32,961 nt of DNA from an uncultured Gammaproteobacteria bacterium (lineage in GTDB: Bacteria; Pseudomonadota; Gammaproteobacteria; Arenicellales; JAANXG01), in the NCBI GenBank assembly GCA_947259875.1, contig CAMYNX010000011.1, positions 1 to 32,961 on the forward strand, written 5' to 3'. Below are positions 1 to 7,279 of the stretch, in pieces (positions within the stretch are counted from its first letter, which is position 1; the number at the start of each line of letters is the position of its first letter). The notes below the pieces were generated by a model. The model was not told where the DNA came from. It saw nothing but the letters and a program-made list of their open reading frames with translations, and ran no database searches. A program made the translations under genes and the position numbers.

Positions 1-255
1 GATTTTATATACCAAGGGGAGCGCCGAGTTGGAGTTCTGGGCCACGTAAGCGACCGAGAAATCGTCGACGACGAACGCATATGTCAAACAGGCGTAGGCG
101 ATGACCACCATCAACAGTTGTGCCCGGGCGGCGGGACGGGCAACCGCAATCCAGTTCCGATTGCCGACGATAGTGCCCGCCAACGGAAAAACGGTCTGCA
201 CCAGGGTCACGCACAGCGCAAGGATGAGCGCGTATTGTCCGATTTCAGGGATCAT
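1..255 (-). CDS. ccmF: Cytochrome c haem lyase subunit CcmF, N-terminal fragment (cut by window edge)
   Basis: The minus strand is open for 85 codons from the ATG at 255-253 to the window edge, so only the N-terminus is visible. It begins MIPEIGQYALILALC, then has a hydrophobic segment and further membrane-like sequence (VIAYACLTYAFVVDDFSVAYV). This matches the start of CcmF, the large multi-spanning inner-membrane protein that with CcmH attaches haem from holo-CcmE to apocytochromes c. The ATG overlaps the TGA of ccmE (254-252) by two bases, which fits translational coupling and the usual ccmE-ccmF order. The remaining roughly 550 residues, including the WWD motif, lie outside the window. 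Confidence 0.93.
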   Translation of the reverse strand, partial: MIPEIGQYALILALCVTLVQTVFPLAGTIVGNRNWIAVARPAARAQLLMVVIAYACLTYAFVVDDFSVAYVAQNSNSALPLVYKI

Positions 256-704
256 TTGGGATGTCCTTTAAACTTGTCGCGCATATTTTTTGCAGTTTCC
301 AGGGCCTCGGACACTTCCGGCGGCATATAGTTCTCGTCATGTTTGGCCAGCACCTCCGAGGCTTCGAACACGCCGCTTTCTGTCAATTGGCCGTTGGCGA
401 CGATGCCTTGTCCTTCCCGGAAAAGATCTGGCAGGATGCCGCTGTACACCACGGTAACGCTATTCGCGGTGTCGGTGAGGTCGAATTGCACCTTCACGCC
501 TTCGCGTTGGACTGTGCCCTCGACTACTAATCCACCAACGCGGAACTTGCGCTGTTGGGGTAGTTCACCGCTTGTGATCTGCGTGGGGGTGACAAAATAA
601 AGCAGGTTCTTTTGGAATGCCAACAATGTCAATGTTGCCGCAATACCAATACCAACGGTCAATATAACGACGACCAGCAGCCGCTGTCTTTGTGTGGGAC
701 TCAT
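252..704 (-). CDS. ccmE: Periplasmic haem chaperone CcmE
   Basis: A 150-residue protein with one N-terminal membrane anchor (about residues 8-30) followed by an OB-fold-type periplasmic domain. It carries the CcmE haem-attachment motif HDENY, with the covalent haem-binding histidine at residue 122 and the conserved tyrosine at 126. CcmE takes haem from CcmC and passes it to CcmF for ligation to apocytochromes. The open frame extends upstream to 932, but the extra residues overlap ccmD and ccmC and are not CcmE-like, so the ATG at 704-702 (MSPTQRQRLL) is preferred. It overlaps the end of ccmD by four bases, as expected in a tightly packed ccm operon. Confidence 0.96.
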   Translation of the reverse strand: MSPTQRQRLLVVVILTVGIGIAATLTLLAFQKNLLYFVTPTQITSGELPQQRKFRVGGLVVEGTVQREGVKVQFDLTDTANSVTVVYSGILPDLFREGQGIVANGQLTESGVFEASEVLAKHDENYMPPEVSEALETAKNMRDKFKGHPK

Positions 705-859
705 GGAGTTTTCCTCGATTTCATGCGGCGCAAATCGCGCAATAGCCGTTGCCTGCGCACTATGGGCACGACGACGTTGATCAACAATATTGCGAAGGCT
801 ATGCCGTAGGAGGTCCAGACATAAAAGGCATAGCCCCCCATATGAAAAAATTCGCTCAC
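701..859 (-). CDS. ccmD: Haem exporter accessory protein CcmD, GTG start
   Basis: A small 52-residue single-span protein. The start is read as GTG at 859-857, giving MSEFFHMGGYAFYVW, which matches the usual CcmD beginning. The GTG overlaps the TGA of ccmC as GTGA, and a GGAG lies about 11 bases upstream inside ccmC. A membrane helix follows (about residues 14-34), then a basic tail (RRQRLLRDLRR). CcmD is a small component of the CcmABCD complex and helps release holo-CcmE. The open frame could start earlier at 892, but that would add residues overlapping ccmC without family resemblance. Confidence 0.9.
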   Translation of the reverse strand: MSEFFHMGGYAFYVWTSYGIAFAILLINVVVPIVRRQRLLRDLRRMKSRKTP

Positions 860-1605
860 GATGATAACTGCTCCAGGTAATCGTTGACCCAATTACTGCG
901 CTGTTCCTGGTCGAGCACCTCCCAGCGCGCACGCATGAGTAATACCACTACATAGAACACCGTGAATGCTACTGACATGATCAACAATGGCGCGAGCATA
1001 CTGAAATGAATAGACGGTGCATCGAACTTGGTAACAGTCGGACCCTGATGCAGGGTGTTCCACCACATTACCGAGTAATGAATAATGGGCACATTAATTA
1101 CGCCTACGATCGCCAGGATACCAGCCGCCCGTTGCGCAGTGCGCCGCTCCTCAAAAGCGGCATACAACGCCATCACGCCCAGATATAAGAACAGGAGTAT
1201 CAATTCCGAGGTCAACCGCGCATCCCACACCCACCAAGCACCCCACATCGGTTTGCCCCACAGCGAACCGGTGACCAGGGCGAGGAACGTAAACGAGGCG
1301 CCTATCGGGGCCGAACTTATCGCGATCACATGGGCGAGCTTGATTCTCCAGATAAGTCCAATCGCGGCGGCGCCGGCCATCACCATGTACACGAACAACG
1401 ACATCCATGCGCTCGGTACATGGATAAACATGATGCGATAACTCTCTCCCTGCTGATAATCCGGCGGTGCCACGAATAAACCCAGATAAAGCCCGATCAG
1501 TAATAACAGCAAAGTGGTGGCAGCGAGCCACGGAATCATGCTGCCCGCAATGCGGAAGAACTCTCTTGGCGATGCAAAACGATGAAAGAAACGAAACAAA
1601 CGCAT
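856..1605 (-). CDS. ccmC: Haem transfer protein CcmC
   Basis: A complete 249-residue, six-span membrane protein that loads haem onto CcmE. It has the tryptophan-rich periplasmic motif (WGKPMWGAWWVWDARL, about residues 116-131) and the two haem-ligand histidines expected in the family: His62 in the IHVP segment and His186 in WWNTLHQ. The ATG at 1605-1603 gives a normal N-terminus (MRLFRFFHRFASPREFF). A GGAAT lies just upstream, inside what should have been ccmB coding sequence. The gene looks intact even though its upstream neighbour ccmB is truncated against it and the ccmB frame continues through it out of phase. Confidence 0.97.
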   Translation of the reverse strand: MRLFRFFHRFASPREFFRIAGSMIPWLAATTLLLLLIGLYLGLFVAPPDYQQGESYRIMFIHVPSAWMSLFVYMVMAGAAAIGLIWRIKLAHVIAISSAPIGASFTFLALVTGSLWGKPMWGAWWVWDARLTSELILLFLYLGVMALYAAFEERRTAQRAAGILAIVGVINVPIIHYSVMWWNTLHQGPTVTKFDAPSIHFSMLAPLLIMSVAFTVFYVVVLLMRARWEVLDQEQRSNWVNDYLEQLSS

Positions 1606-2107
1606 AACTATTCCATAACGCCAACAAGATTCCGCCGCGCCTCAGACCCACCGTAAGTGCCACACCGATTGAACCAATAAGACTAAGTGTAGGAGTACCC
1701 AGCAATAAGGTCCAGACCAATATACCCAGATTCTGAGGGGGAAATGCCAGGGAAATCGCCAAGGCCGGCGATATCAGGGTCAGCAGCAATCCGGTGGTAC
1801 ACCAGTGGGCCGCTACCTTGCCAAGGACAATAACGAAAAGGGGATGGTCGCTCAATACGAGCTGTTCCAAGGATCCATCTTCGTAGTCCGAGCGAAAGAT
1901 ACTCTCTAACGAGAGCATGGTGGCCAACAGTGCTGAAATCCACAGCACCGCGGGCGCTATCTGAAGAAGTGTGCGGCTGTCTGTCGATAGACCCAGGGGA
2001 AATAAACTCACGACAATGACAAAGAACGCCAAAGGGTTGATAAGTTCGGAACGGTGTCTCAAGGCAAGCTTGATATCTCTCCGGAATATTGTGGTAAACG
2101 CGGTCAT
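1151..2107 (-). CDS. ccmB: Haem exporter CcmB, C-terminus lost; frame runs out of phase into ccmC
   Basis: Residues 1-162 from the ATG at 2107 are clearly CcmB: an RDIKLALRHRSELINPLAFF-type start, DYEDGSLEQL, LLLGTPTLSLIGSIGVALTVGLRRGG. CcmB proteins are about 220 residues; after GGILL the usual last 55 or so (final membrane spans) are missing. Instead the frame passes into ccmC 15 bases later in a different phase and stays open to the stop at 1151-1153, adding about 155 residues of out-of-frame ccmC. No other frame has room for the missing end, so this is a deletion, not a simple frameshift. CcmB is the permease partner of CcmA, so function is doubtful. The possible start at 2131 has no better ribosome binding site. 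An assembly error cannot be excluded. Confidence 0.75.
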   Translation of the reverse strand: MTAFTTIFRRDIKLALRHRSELINPLAFFVIVVSLFPLGLSTDSRTLLQIAPAVLWISALLATMLSLESIFRSDYEDGSLEQLVLSDHPLFVIVLGKVAAHWCTTGLLLTLISPALAISLAFPPQNLGILVWTLLLGTPTLSLIGSIGVALTVGLRRGGILLALWNSYAFVSFLSSFCIAKRVLPHCGQHDSVARCHHFAVITDRALSGFIRGTAGLSAGRELSHHVYPCTERMDVVVRVHGDGRRRRDWTYLENQARPCDRDKFGPDRRLVYVPRPGHRFAVGQTDVGCLVGVGCAVDLGIDTPVLISGRDGVVCRF

Positions 2108-2138
2108 TGCGCTGTTGTGAACACCTTCCATAATTAAA

Positions 2139-2822
2139 TTACTGTAATGAAATGGTCACACACCGCTCGCGCAATTGTGGGCGTGACAGTGCCTGATGAC
2201 TAGTCAGCACGACGATACCGTCCCCTTGAATATGGCTAATAAGTTGCGCTTCAATGATGTCACGGCCATCGACATCGATGGCCGTGAAAGGCTCATCTAA
2301 TATCCAAAGAATGGCGCGTTTAACCAATAGCCGTCCCAACGCCAGCCGGCGGCGCTGACCGGCAGATAAATGACCGACCAACAAATCTTGGTAGTCCCAC
2401 AATCCGAGCAGTCGTAAGCTGTCGTTAATAACTTTTATATCGTGGCATCCAGACATGCGTGCGTTGACCTGTAAATTCTCGAGGGCGGTGAGTTCTGCCT
2501 TCAGCCCATCACGGTGGCCGATATAAGTGCATTCCCGCCGGTGGGTCGACGCGGAACTGCGGATGTCGTGTCCGTGCCAACGGACCATGCCTTCCAGCGG
2601 CGTGAGCAGACCGCACAAGATGCGCAGCAGTGTGGTTTTGCCGCTGCCGTTGGGCCCGGTGATATGCAGCAGTTGCCCCCGCGACAGGTTGAACGAGAGA
2701 CTACTGAATAGGACGCGGTCGCCGCGGGCTCCCTGGACCGCGTCCACTAGCAAAGCGGGTGGGTCTATGGCTATTTGCTGCGGTTCGTCGGTCGTGTGAT
2801 CGTGGGTATTCAAGAGAGTCAA
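2139..2822 (-). CDS. ccmA: Haem exporter ATPase CcmA
   Basis: An ABC ATPase of up to 227 residues. The Walker A motif GPNGSGKTT is at residues 56-64, the signature LSAGQ at 152-156 and Walker B ILWILDE at 171-177. CcmA works with CcmB and CcmC to free holo-CcmE using ATP. The open frame begins with TTG at 2822-2820, and there is no in-frame ATG before the conserved region. CcmA proteins are usually about 205 residues, so a start at the TTG or GTG codons near residues 24-26 is also possible; none has a clear ribosome binding site. It is first in the operon; the gap to ccmB is about 31 bases. Confidence 0.95.
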   Translation of the reverse strand: MTLLNTHDHTTDEPQQIAIDPPALLVDAVQGARGDRVLFSSLSFNLSRGQLLHITGPNGSGKTTLLRILCGLLTPLEGMVRWHGHDIRSSASTHRRECTYIGHRDGLKAELTALENLQVNARMSGCHDIKVINDSLRLLGLWDYQDLLVGHLSAGQRRRLALGRLLVKRAILWILDEPFTAIDVDGRDIIEAQLISHIQGDGIVVLTSHQALSRPQLRERCVTISLQ

Positions 2823-3339
2823 TGGGCCGCATACGGATAAAGGGCGTGGAACTTAGCATGTCCCCGCTTCCGAGTCATCGAACGGATTTGACCTAGGTAA
2901 AGTTCTGTTAACAACCCGCTGATTACCTGGTCCTGAATGCGGTTGGTGTCGGGCCGCCAGCGTCTAGCCATATACTGGATTTATTGAAGTATAAAGCACA
3001 AATCTTGCGGCCCACGGCAGAACACCGCGGGGTTTCGCGGTGCGGGGTGTTGCCGACGGCATGCCAACCGGCTGCGGGCGCCAAAAAATGCGCGTCGGAA
3101 CTCCGTTCCCCGGCGGACGGGGCGGCCCCGGAGCGATCCGGATGATTTCGCCCGTCTTTGCACCAAGGCACCCTGTCCCTATCGCCCAAGCACCGAGCCC
3201 GGTCCAGCCTTGTTCCGGTGTCCGGCGCCAAGGGGCTAACACCGAACTATGCACCCGCTCGCGGCAAGGCCGCGGGTTGCTCCTATTGCACCGCCGTGTC
3301 GCTGCCAGAAGCCGCGGAGCACGTCAAAAGAAGCGTCCA
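2823..3339. other. Gene-free interval with GC-rich, hairpin-forming core
   Basis: No convincing gene lies between ccmA and the PdxH-like gene. From about 2990 to 3335 the sequence is strongly GC-rich and contains several self-complementary segments, for example ACCGCG/CGCGGT near 3027-3044 and CGCGG/CCGCG near 3260-3275. Open frames occur on both strands, but none resembles a protein family and none has a good ribosome binding site. It could be a structured RNA or the remnant of a mobile ribozyme; I cannot tell which. Confidence 0.4.
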
Positions 3340-3353
3340 TTGATATGGATCAA
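3340..3353. promoter_or_regulatory. Perfect FNR/ANR box upstream of the PdxH-like gene
   Basis: TTGATATGGATCAA matches the FNR consensus TTGAT-N4-ATCAA exactly. Its centre (3346.5) lies 41.5 bases before a start point predicted from a CATGAT -10-like hexamer at 3376-3381, which is class II activator geometry. The GTG start of the downstream gene is at 3413. An FNR protein with the matching recognition residues is encoded in this window at 26341-27108. Confidence 0.75.
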
Positions 3354-3412
3354 TCCCTCGGATCGGAGTTTTTGTCATGATTTTTTAGAATTGCATGACG
3401 GTACGCTGACCA

Positions 3413-4015
3413 GTGGCACGGGTTACGATCGTGAATCCCTACGAGGAAGCATTGAATCGGTTTGATCAACTGATCCAGACCGCGAAGAAGACCGAATTAG
3501 GGGTGCCGCTCAGCATGACCTTGGCCACCGTGGACGAGCAAAGGAGGCCGTCGGTTCGTCTGGTGGCGGTGAAGAATTACGATCGTCGCGGATTCGTGTT
3601 CTTCACTCATCAACGCAGCCGCAAGGGTATGCAAATTGCTGGTAACCCCCATGTGGCGTTGTGTTTTTATTGCCAACCGTTAATGGAGCAGGTCACCATC
3701 GAGGGGGTGGTGGAGTTGGTCAAGGATGATGAAGCAGATGCATACTGGGCCACTCGCGCTCGAGATGGGCAATTCGCGGCTTGGGCCTCTAATCAGTCCG
3801 AGCCCCTCGAATCCCGTGCAATGCTGCAAAATCGGCTGGCAGAATTTCAAAAACAATACGCAGATCAACGTGTGCCCCGTCCGTCTACTTGGGTGGGTTA
3901 CCGTGTGGTTCCAAATCGCATCGAGTTTTGGCGTGCCGGATGGCGGCATCTACACGAGCGAGTTTGTTACCACAAAATCGACAGCGATTGGGAGGTAACG
4001 CTATTGAATCCCTAA
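3413..4015 (+). CDS. pdxH: Pyridoxamine/pyridoxine 5'-phosphate oxidase family protein (PdxH-like)
   Basis: A 200-residue FMN-dependent split-barrel protein of the PdxH family, which oxidises pyridoxine or pyridoxamine phosphate to pyridoxal phosphate. Visible family features are MTLATVDEQRRPSVRLV, the SRKG segment, NPHVALCFY, AAWASNQSEPLESR, and the C-terminal VPRPSTWVGYRV and RIEFW blocks. The start is GTG at 3413, because a TGA is in frame at 3407-3409. The canonical RLHDR near the C-terminus reads HLHER here, so the arginine equivalent to E. coli Arg197, a substrate contact, is replaced by histidine. That leaves a divergent paralogue possible. A perfect FNR box lies 60 bases upstream. The next gene follows after 209 bases. 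Confidence 0.85.
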   Translation: MARVTIVNPYEEALNRFDQLIQTAKKTELGVPLSMTLATVDEQRRPSVRLVAVKNYDRRGFVFFTHQRSRKGMQIAGNPHVALCFYCQPLMEQVTIEGVVELVKDDEADAYWATRARDGQFAAWASNQSEPLESRAMLQNRLAEFQKQYADQRVPRPSTWVGYRVVPNRIEFWRAGWRHLHERVCYHKIDSDWEVTLLNP

Positions 4016-4224
4016 AACGATGTCGATGAAACTGAAGTTGGGAATCGGGCGGAGAACTTGGCTGAATCCGAACGTTTGTTGGTTGAACAAGAAGCAAAAT
4101 TAAGCGGATGCAATAAAAAGATGTACACCTCAATTGGCCTTGCTACGACTATGTCTCAAGACCGGAAATATTTTCTTTTAACACAAGTTGCTGCAGTCTG
4201 ATCAGAGAAGCAAGGAGGACGCAA

Positions 4225-5055
4225 ATGGCTATCAAAGATATCTTGTTGCAAGTTGATAACAGAAAGTCCTTTGATGCGCGAATGAAATATGCGGCGAATT
4301 TGGCGCGTGACCATGGGGCTCATATTATCGGACTCTATTTAATGTCGAATTGGACTGTACCGGCTTATGTCGAGGGACAGATTCCGGTCGATGTGTTGGA
4401 GCAGCAAGCGAAACGAGCGGGGTTAGCTGCGATGGAGGCTGAGCAGCTGTTCGAGTCCCACGTCAAACAACAAGGGTTGCTTGCCGAGTGGCGCGTGGCG
4501 GAGGGAAACCCCCTCGATCAACTGGTGTTGAGCGCACGTTACGTCGATCTGGTGATCGTGGGCCAGCCGGAAAAGGACGTGCCGGAGATACTGGAACTTA
4601 CCTATGCCGATAGTGTGGCTTTGGAGTCGGGACGCCCGGTGTTGGTGGTGCCGTTCATTGGGGTAGGGCAACTCAACATAGACCGCGTGCTCATCGCCTG
4701 GAACGGAAGCCGCGAATCGGTTCGTGCTGTCAATGATGCGTTGCCTTTGTTGAAGCGTGCGAAGGACGTGTTCGTGGTGGCGGTGAATCTGCCCAAAGAG
4801 CTGCAAGATAGCGATGTACCCGGCGCGGATATCAGCCTGCACTTGTCCCGACACGGTGTAAACGTTCAATCAGAATCGATTAACGGCGCTGATATTTCCG
4901 TGGGAGATGTGCTGTTGTCGCGCTGCGCCGATAAGTCCGTGGATCTGATCGTAATGGGTGCATACGGGCACTCACGATTTCGCGAGTTGGTACTTGGTGG
5001 TACGACCCGCCACTTGCTCGATCATATGACGGTACCAGTGCTGTTCTCACACTGA
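4225..5055 (+). CDS. Tandem-domain universal stress protein
   Basis: A 276-residue protein made of two UspA folds, roughly residues 1-145 and 150-276. The second half has the nucleotide-binding signature GAYGHSRFRELVLGG-T (G-X2-G-X9-G-T type). The first half lacks a clear version, as is common in tandem Usp proteins. The start ATG has an excellent ribosome binding site (AAGGAGG at 4212-4218, six bases before the ATG). Universal stress proteins are cytoplasmic and commonly induced by energy or oxygen limitation. That fits the nearby PdxH-like gene with an FNR box, although I see no FNR box directly in front of this gene. The precise role is unknown. Confidence 0.93.
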   Translation: MAIKDILLQVDNRKSFDARMKYAANLARDHGAHIIGLYLMSNWTVPAYVEGQIPVDVLEQQAKRAGLAAMEAEQLFESHVKQQGLLAEWRVAEGNPLDQLVLSARYVDLVIVGQPEKDVPEILELTYADSVALESGRPVLVVPFIGVGQLNIDRVLIAWNGSRESVRAVNDALPLLKRAKDVFVVAVNLPKELQDSDVPGADISLHLSRHGVNVQSESINGADISVGDVLLSRCADKSVDLIVMGAYGHSRFRELVLGGTTRHLLDHMTVPVLFSH

Positions 5056-6081
5056 AACCGGGGACAGCACACTTTTCTAAGCGCATTTGTTTCGAGGAAA
5101 GCAGGTTGGAAGCGTTAATTTTCTGATGACCCGATTGGCGGCGGTCGATAGCTAATGCGAACTTACTTCGTTGGAGAAACGATTTCGATTAGCAAATGAT
5201 CCGTCTAAGCCGCTAACAGCGATCGCAGCGCGGACGGTCCATTTGTCACCATTTGGAAAAGCACGATATGGACCGCCACCAAACAATATCGTGACCACGC
5301 CGGAATCTCCAATCAACGCGTAATTCAACCTCTGACGCGGACGAATCGGCCGGGGTCGGTGTGCAAAGCGGGTTTCTCACCAAGACACACGCCTGCTGTC
5401 GGTATTTCTTACAGCTGACTATACGCCGGTAACGTACTGCACTAACGCTAATTTATGGCGCTGACTTCGGAAATCACGGCCGTAAATTGCGGACCGGTGT
5501 GTCAGAAGGTAAACAAGGACCGGCTTGATCGGTTCGTGTCGGTTGGTGACAGTACTGTGGTTTAAACAGCCGGAGTCAACCGTCGTAACTTGATGAAATA
5601 TTAATGATAACTGGCTAAAGCAATGACGGAAATTTGTGTCGATCCGCTGGCAACCTTGGGGCGATCCCGTGAGTGAGCACGATCTGCGGTGTTTCGTCTT
5701 GCTTAGATCCACACGATTCCCTGCCCAAAACAGTGAGCCTAAACCAAAATATCCCACCTTCTGGTTAATATATTATTTCAATTTAATCAGTTGGCTTGGT
5801 CCAACTTGTTCATTCCCTTCACCCCCTTCATTTCCATCTCATCCCCCGTTGTCGGAATAGTTTACGATAGCCGTCAGCGATAGGCTGGGCAGACTGGCCG
5901 TATCCGCCGCGACTTCGGTATAAAACGTCAATCTATCAACCAGTTATGATGCCTTCGCGTCGTATTGGCATGATATGTGCTTTATAAATTGTGATTTTGT
6001 TACCAAACTCGTGGAGTATTTCAGGATTCAATGCCGCTACGTGGCTGAAGGCGCTAGTACGGTAAGCATAATATTGGGGCA
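5056..6081. other. About 1 kb without a convincing gene
   Basis: The open frames here (for example on the minus strand between 5419 and 5757) have no recognisable domain, weak starts and atypical composition. Visible structure: CGGTCCAT at 5235-5242 is repeated inverted as ATGGACCG at 5268-5275; a perfect ACAGTACTGT palindrome lies near 5550; a pyrimidine-rich tract covers about 5798-5852. A GGGGACAGCAC segment just after the universal stress gene recalls dispersed repeat remnants, but no partner repeat is visible. The region may hold the PEP-CTERM promoter and decayed sequence. Confidence 0.5.
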
Positions 6082-6867
6082 ATGATGAAGATTGTACGTT
6101 GCGGAAGAATACTGTTTGGAATTGTTGCACTCGTAGGCGCGATGCCGGCATTTGCCGGTTTGATACAAGTGACTTTGCCGGACCCCTCTGTTGATCCGAG
6201 GGATAACAAAAACGACTGTTCTGGTTTTTTTAATACTTCCTCAGGTTTTTCGAGCTGCTACGTCTCTACTGCATCCATTTCCGCGGGAACCGGACCGGGA
6301 GGAAAAGACGGAATCGACATTGTCGACAGATTTTCGCCGGTAATCATAAAGTTCGACCAAACGGACATCCTGAATCCAGGTCCAGCTGCGCCTTCGGGTT
6401 TCGATGACCGGAATTCGGCATTCCCGACCGTTTCCGGCATCGATGAGTTCCAATTCACGATCACCAACAACAGCGATAGCAAGGCGGGCGGGTCTTGGGA
6501 ATACACACCGGACGACGCGGAGGACCCAGCGATCAAATATTGGGTTGCAAAAGGAGGTGGTGGTTCCGACGTCGGATTTGTCATCCATTGGTGGGTAGAG
6601 AACGATCCCATCTCGTGTGCCAGCGGTGGATGGAACGCTGACTGCCTGGGCCTAGCAGTTCCGCAGACGTCGGGCGTCTGGGAAACACCCGTGAAGGATA
6701 GCACTACGAACTATGCGCTGTCGCACCTCACTTTCTACGACACCGGGAATGGCGGTGGCACCCCGACACTGATTCCGGAACCCGGGATCCTGGCGTTGTT
6801 CGGCATTGGTCTGGTGGCGATCGGTGCCACCGGTATGCGCCGCAGGCGGAGAGCCAAGCGTCAATAA
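6082..6867 (+). CDS. PEP-CTERM sorting-domain exported protein
   Basis: A 261-residue secreted protein. The N-terminus is a signal peptide with likely cleavage after MPAFA (about residue 25). The C-terminus is a textbook PEP-CTERM tail: IPEPGILALFGIGLVAIG followed by a basic cluster RRRRRAKR. Such proteins are recognised at the Pro-Glu-Pro motif by an exosortase (EpsH/XrtA) in bacteria that make exopolysaccharide. The middle is rich in Gly, Ser, Asp and Trp and contains a few cysteines, with no domain I recognise. Two adjacent ATGs (6082 and 6085) are possible. A strong terminator follows at 6904. No exosortase lies in this window. Confidence 0.88.
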   Translation: MMKIVRCGRILFGIVALVGAMPAFAGLIQVTLPDPSVDPRDNKNDCSGFFNTSSGFSSCYVSTASISAGTGPGGKDGIDIVDRFSPVIIKFDQTDILNPGPAAPSGFDDRNSAFPTVSGIDEFQFTITNNSDSKAGGSWEYTPDDAEDPAIKYWVAKGGGGSDVGFVIHWWVENDPISCASGGWNADCLGLAVPQTSGVWETPVKDSTTNYALSHLTFYDTGNGGGTPTLIPEPGILALFGIGLVAIGATGMRRRRRAKRQ

Positions 6868-6903
6868 TTCGAGCATAGAACTGCAATAATAAAGACTCGA
6901 ATA

Positions 6904-6928
6904 ACGCCGGCCTCAGGCCGGCGTTTTT
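6904..6928 (+). terminator. Rho-independent terminator after the PEP-CTERM gene
   Basis: A nine-base-pair perfect stem, ACGCCGGCC / GGCCGGCGT, with a three-base loop TCA is followed directly by a T run. It lies 37 bases after the PEP-CTERM stop codon and ends that transcript. Confidence 0.92.
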
Positions 6929-6977
6929 CTAGGACCCACTGACGCAACCCGGACACAATAAAGTTTTGCTTGAATTC

Positions 6978-7041
6978 GGTTCATCGTTCGGTTCATCGGG
7001 GTCGGACCAAATCGGGGGGTTCATCGGGGTCGGACCAAATC
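6978..7041. repeat. Tandem direct repeat, two 24-base copies plus a partial copy
   Basis: A 24-base unit beginning GGTTCATCGGGGTCGG and ending in ACCAAATC occurs at 6990-7013 and again at 7018-7041 with no mismatch. A partial third copy (GGTTCATCG) is at 6978-6986. The unit contains GGTCGGACC, itself an imperfect palindrome. It lies between the PEP-CTERM terminator and a hairpin pair at 7079-7122. Together they look like a dispersed repeat or the edge of a decayed mobile sequence. Confidence 0.85.
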
Positions 7042-7241
7042 AGTTGCTTGTTTTTTAATCGTTTTTTGCCCAAATAACGGCGTTTGTGAGGCTTAAACGC
7101 CCCATTTCCGCGGTGAAATGGGTGCCGTGAGCCGGGGGCGGTCGATGACAATTTTAGTCTTGCTTGCGGCTCAGAGCATCCTTCCAACATCGCACCTACC
7201 CCTGTCAGGATCGATACGGCCACGAGTATCCGGAAAAGCAA
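6993..7241 (-). CDS. Possible small lipoprotein with repeat-derived C-terminus
   Basis: An 82-codon open frame with a TTG start lies 38 bases after the stop of the zinc-ribbon gene on the same strand. Its N-terminus looks like a lipoprotein signal: one basic residue, a hydrophobic stretch, then LEGC as a loose lipobox. After that comes a basic region (KPHKRRYLGKKRLKNKQ). The last 15 or so residues are encoded by the direct repeats, so the original 3' end may have been replaced. There is no clear ribosome binding site or recognisable domain. It could equally be a chance frame. Confidence 0.3.
   Translation of the reverse strand: MLFRILVAVSILTGVGAMLEGCSEPQARLKLSSTAPGSRHPFHRGNGAFKPHKRRYLGKKRLKNKQLIWSDPDEPPDLVRPR
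7079..7122. repeat. Paired hairpins, REP-like
   Basis: Two adjacent inverted repeats: GGCGTTT at 7079-7085 with AAACGCC at 7095-7101, then CCCATTTC at 7101-7108 with GAAATGGG at 7115-7122. They abut at base 7101, lie in a non-coding stretch next to the direct repeats, and have no T run. The layout resembles extragenic palindromic elements rather than a terminator. Confidence 0.55.
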
Positions 7242-7279
7242 CCGTCAAACAACCGCACTCTTACAGTACCCGATGGCCC

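Noticed and set aside
2893-2906. TTGACCTAGGTAAA as an FNR site upstream of ccmA
   Set aside because: The right half does not match (GTAAA instead of RTCAA).
3040-3465. Plus-strand open frame of 141 codons and minus-strand frames at 2923-3254
   Set aside because: They lie in GC-rich sequence where all frames stay open, have no family resemblance or ribosome binding site, and one overlaps the PdxH-like gene.
5056-5075. GGGGACAGCAC after the universal stress gene as a transposase-associated repeat
   Set aside because: No inverted partner, second copy or transposase is visible in the window.
5419-5757. Minus-strand open frame of 112 codons
   Set aside because: No domain, no ribosome binding site, unusual composition and no supporting context.
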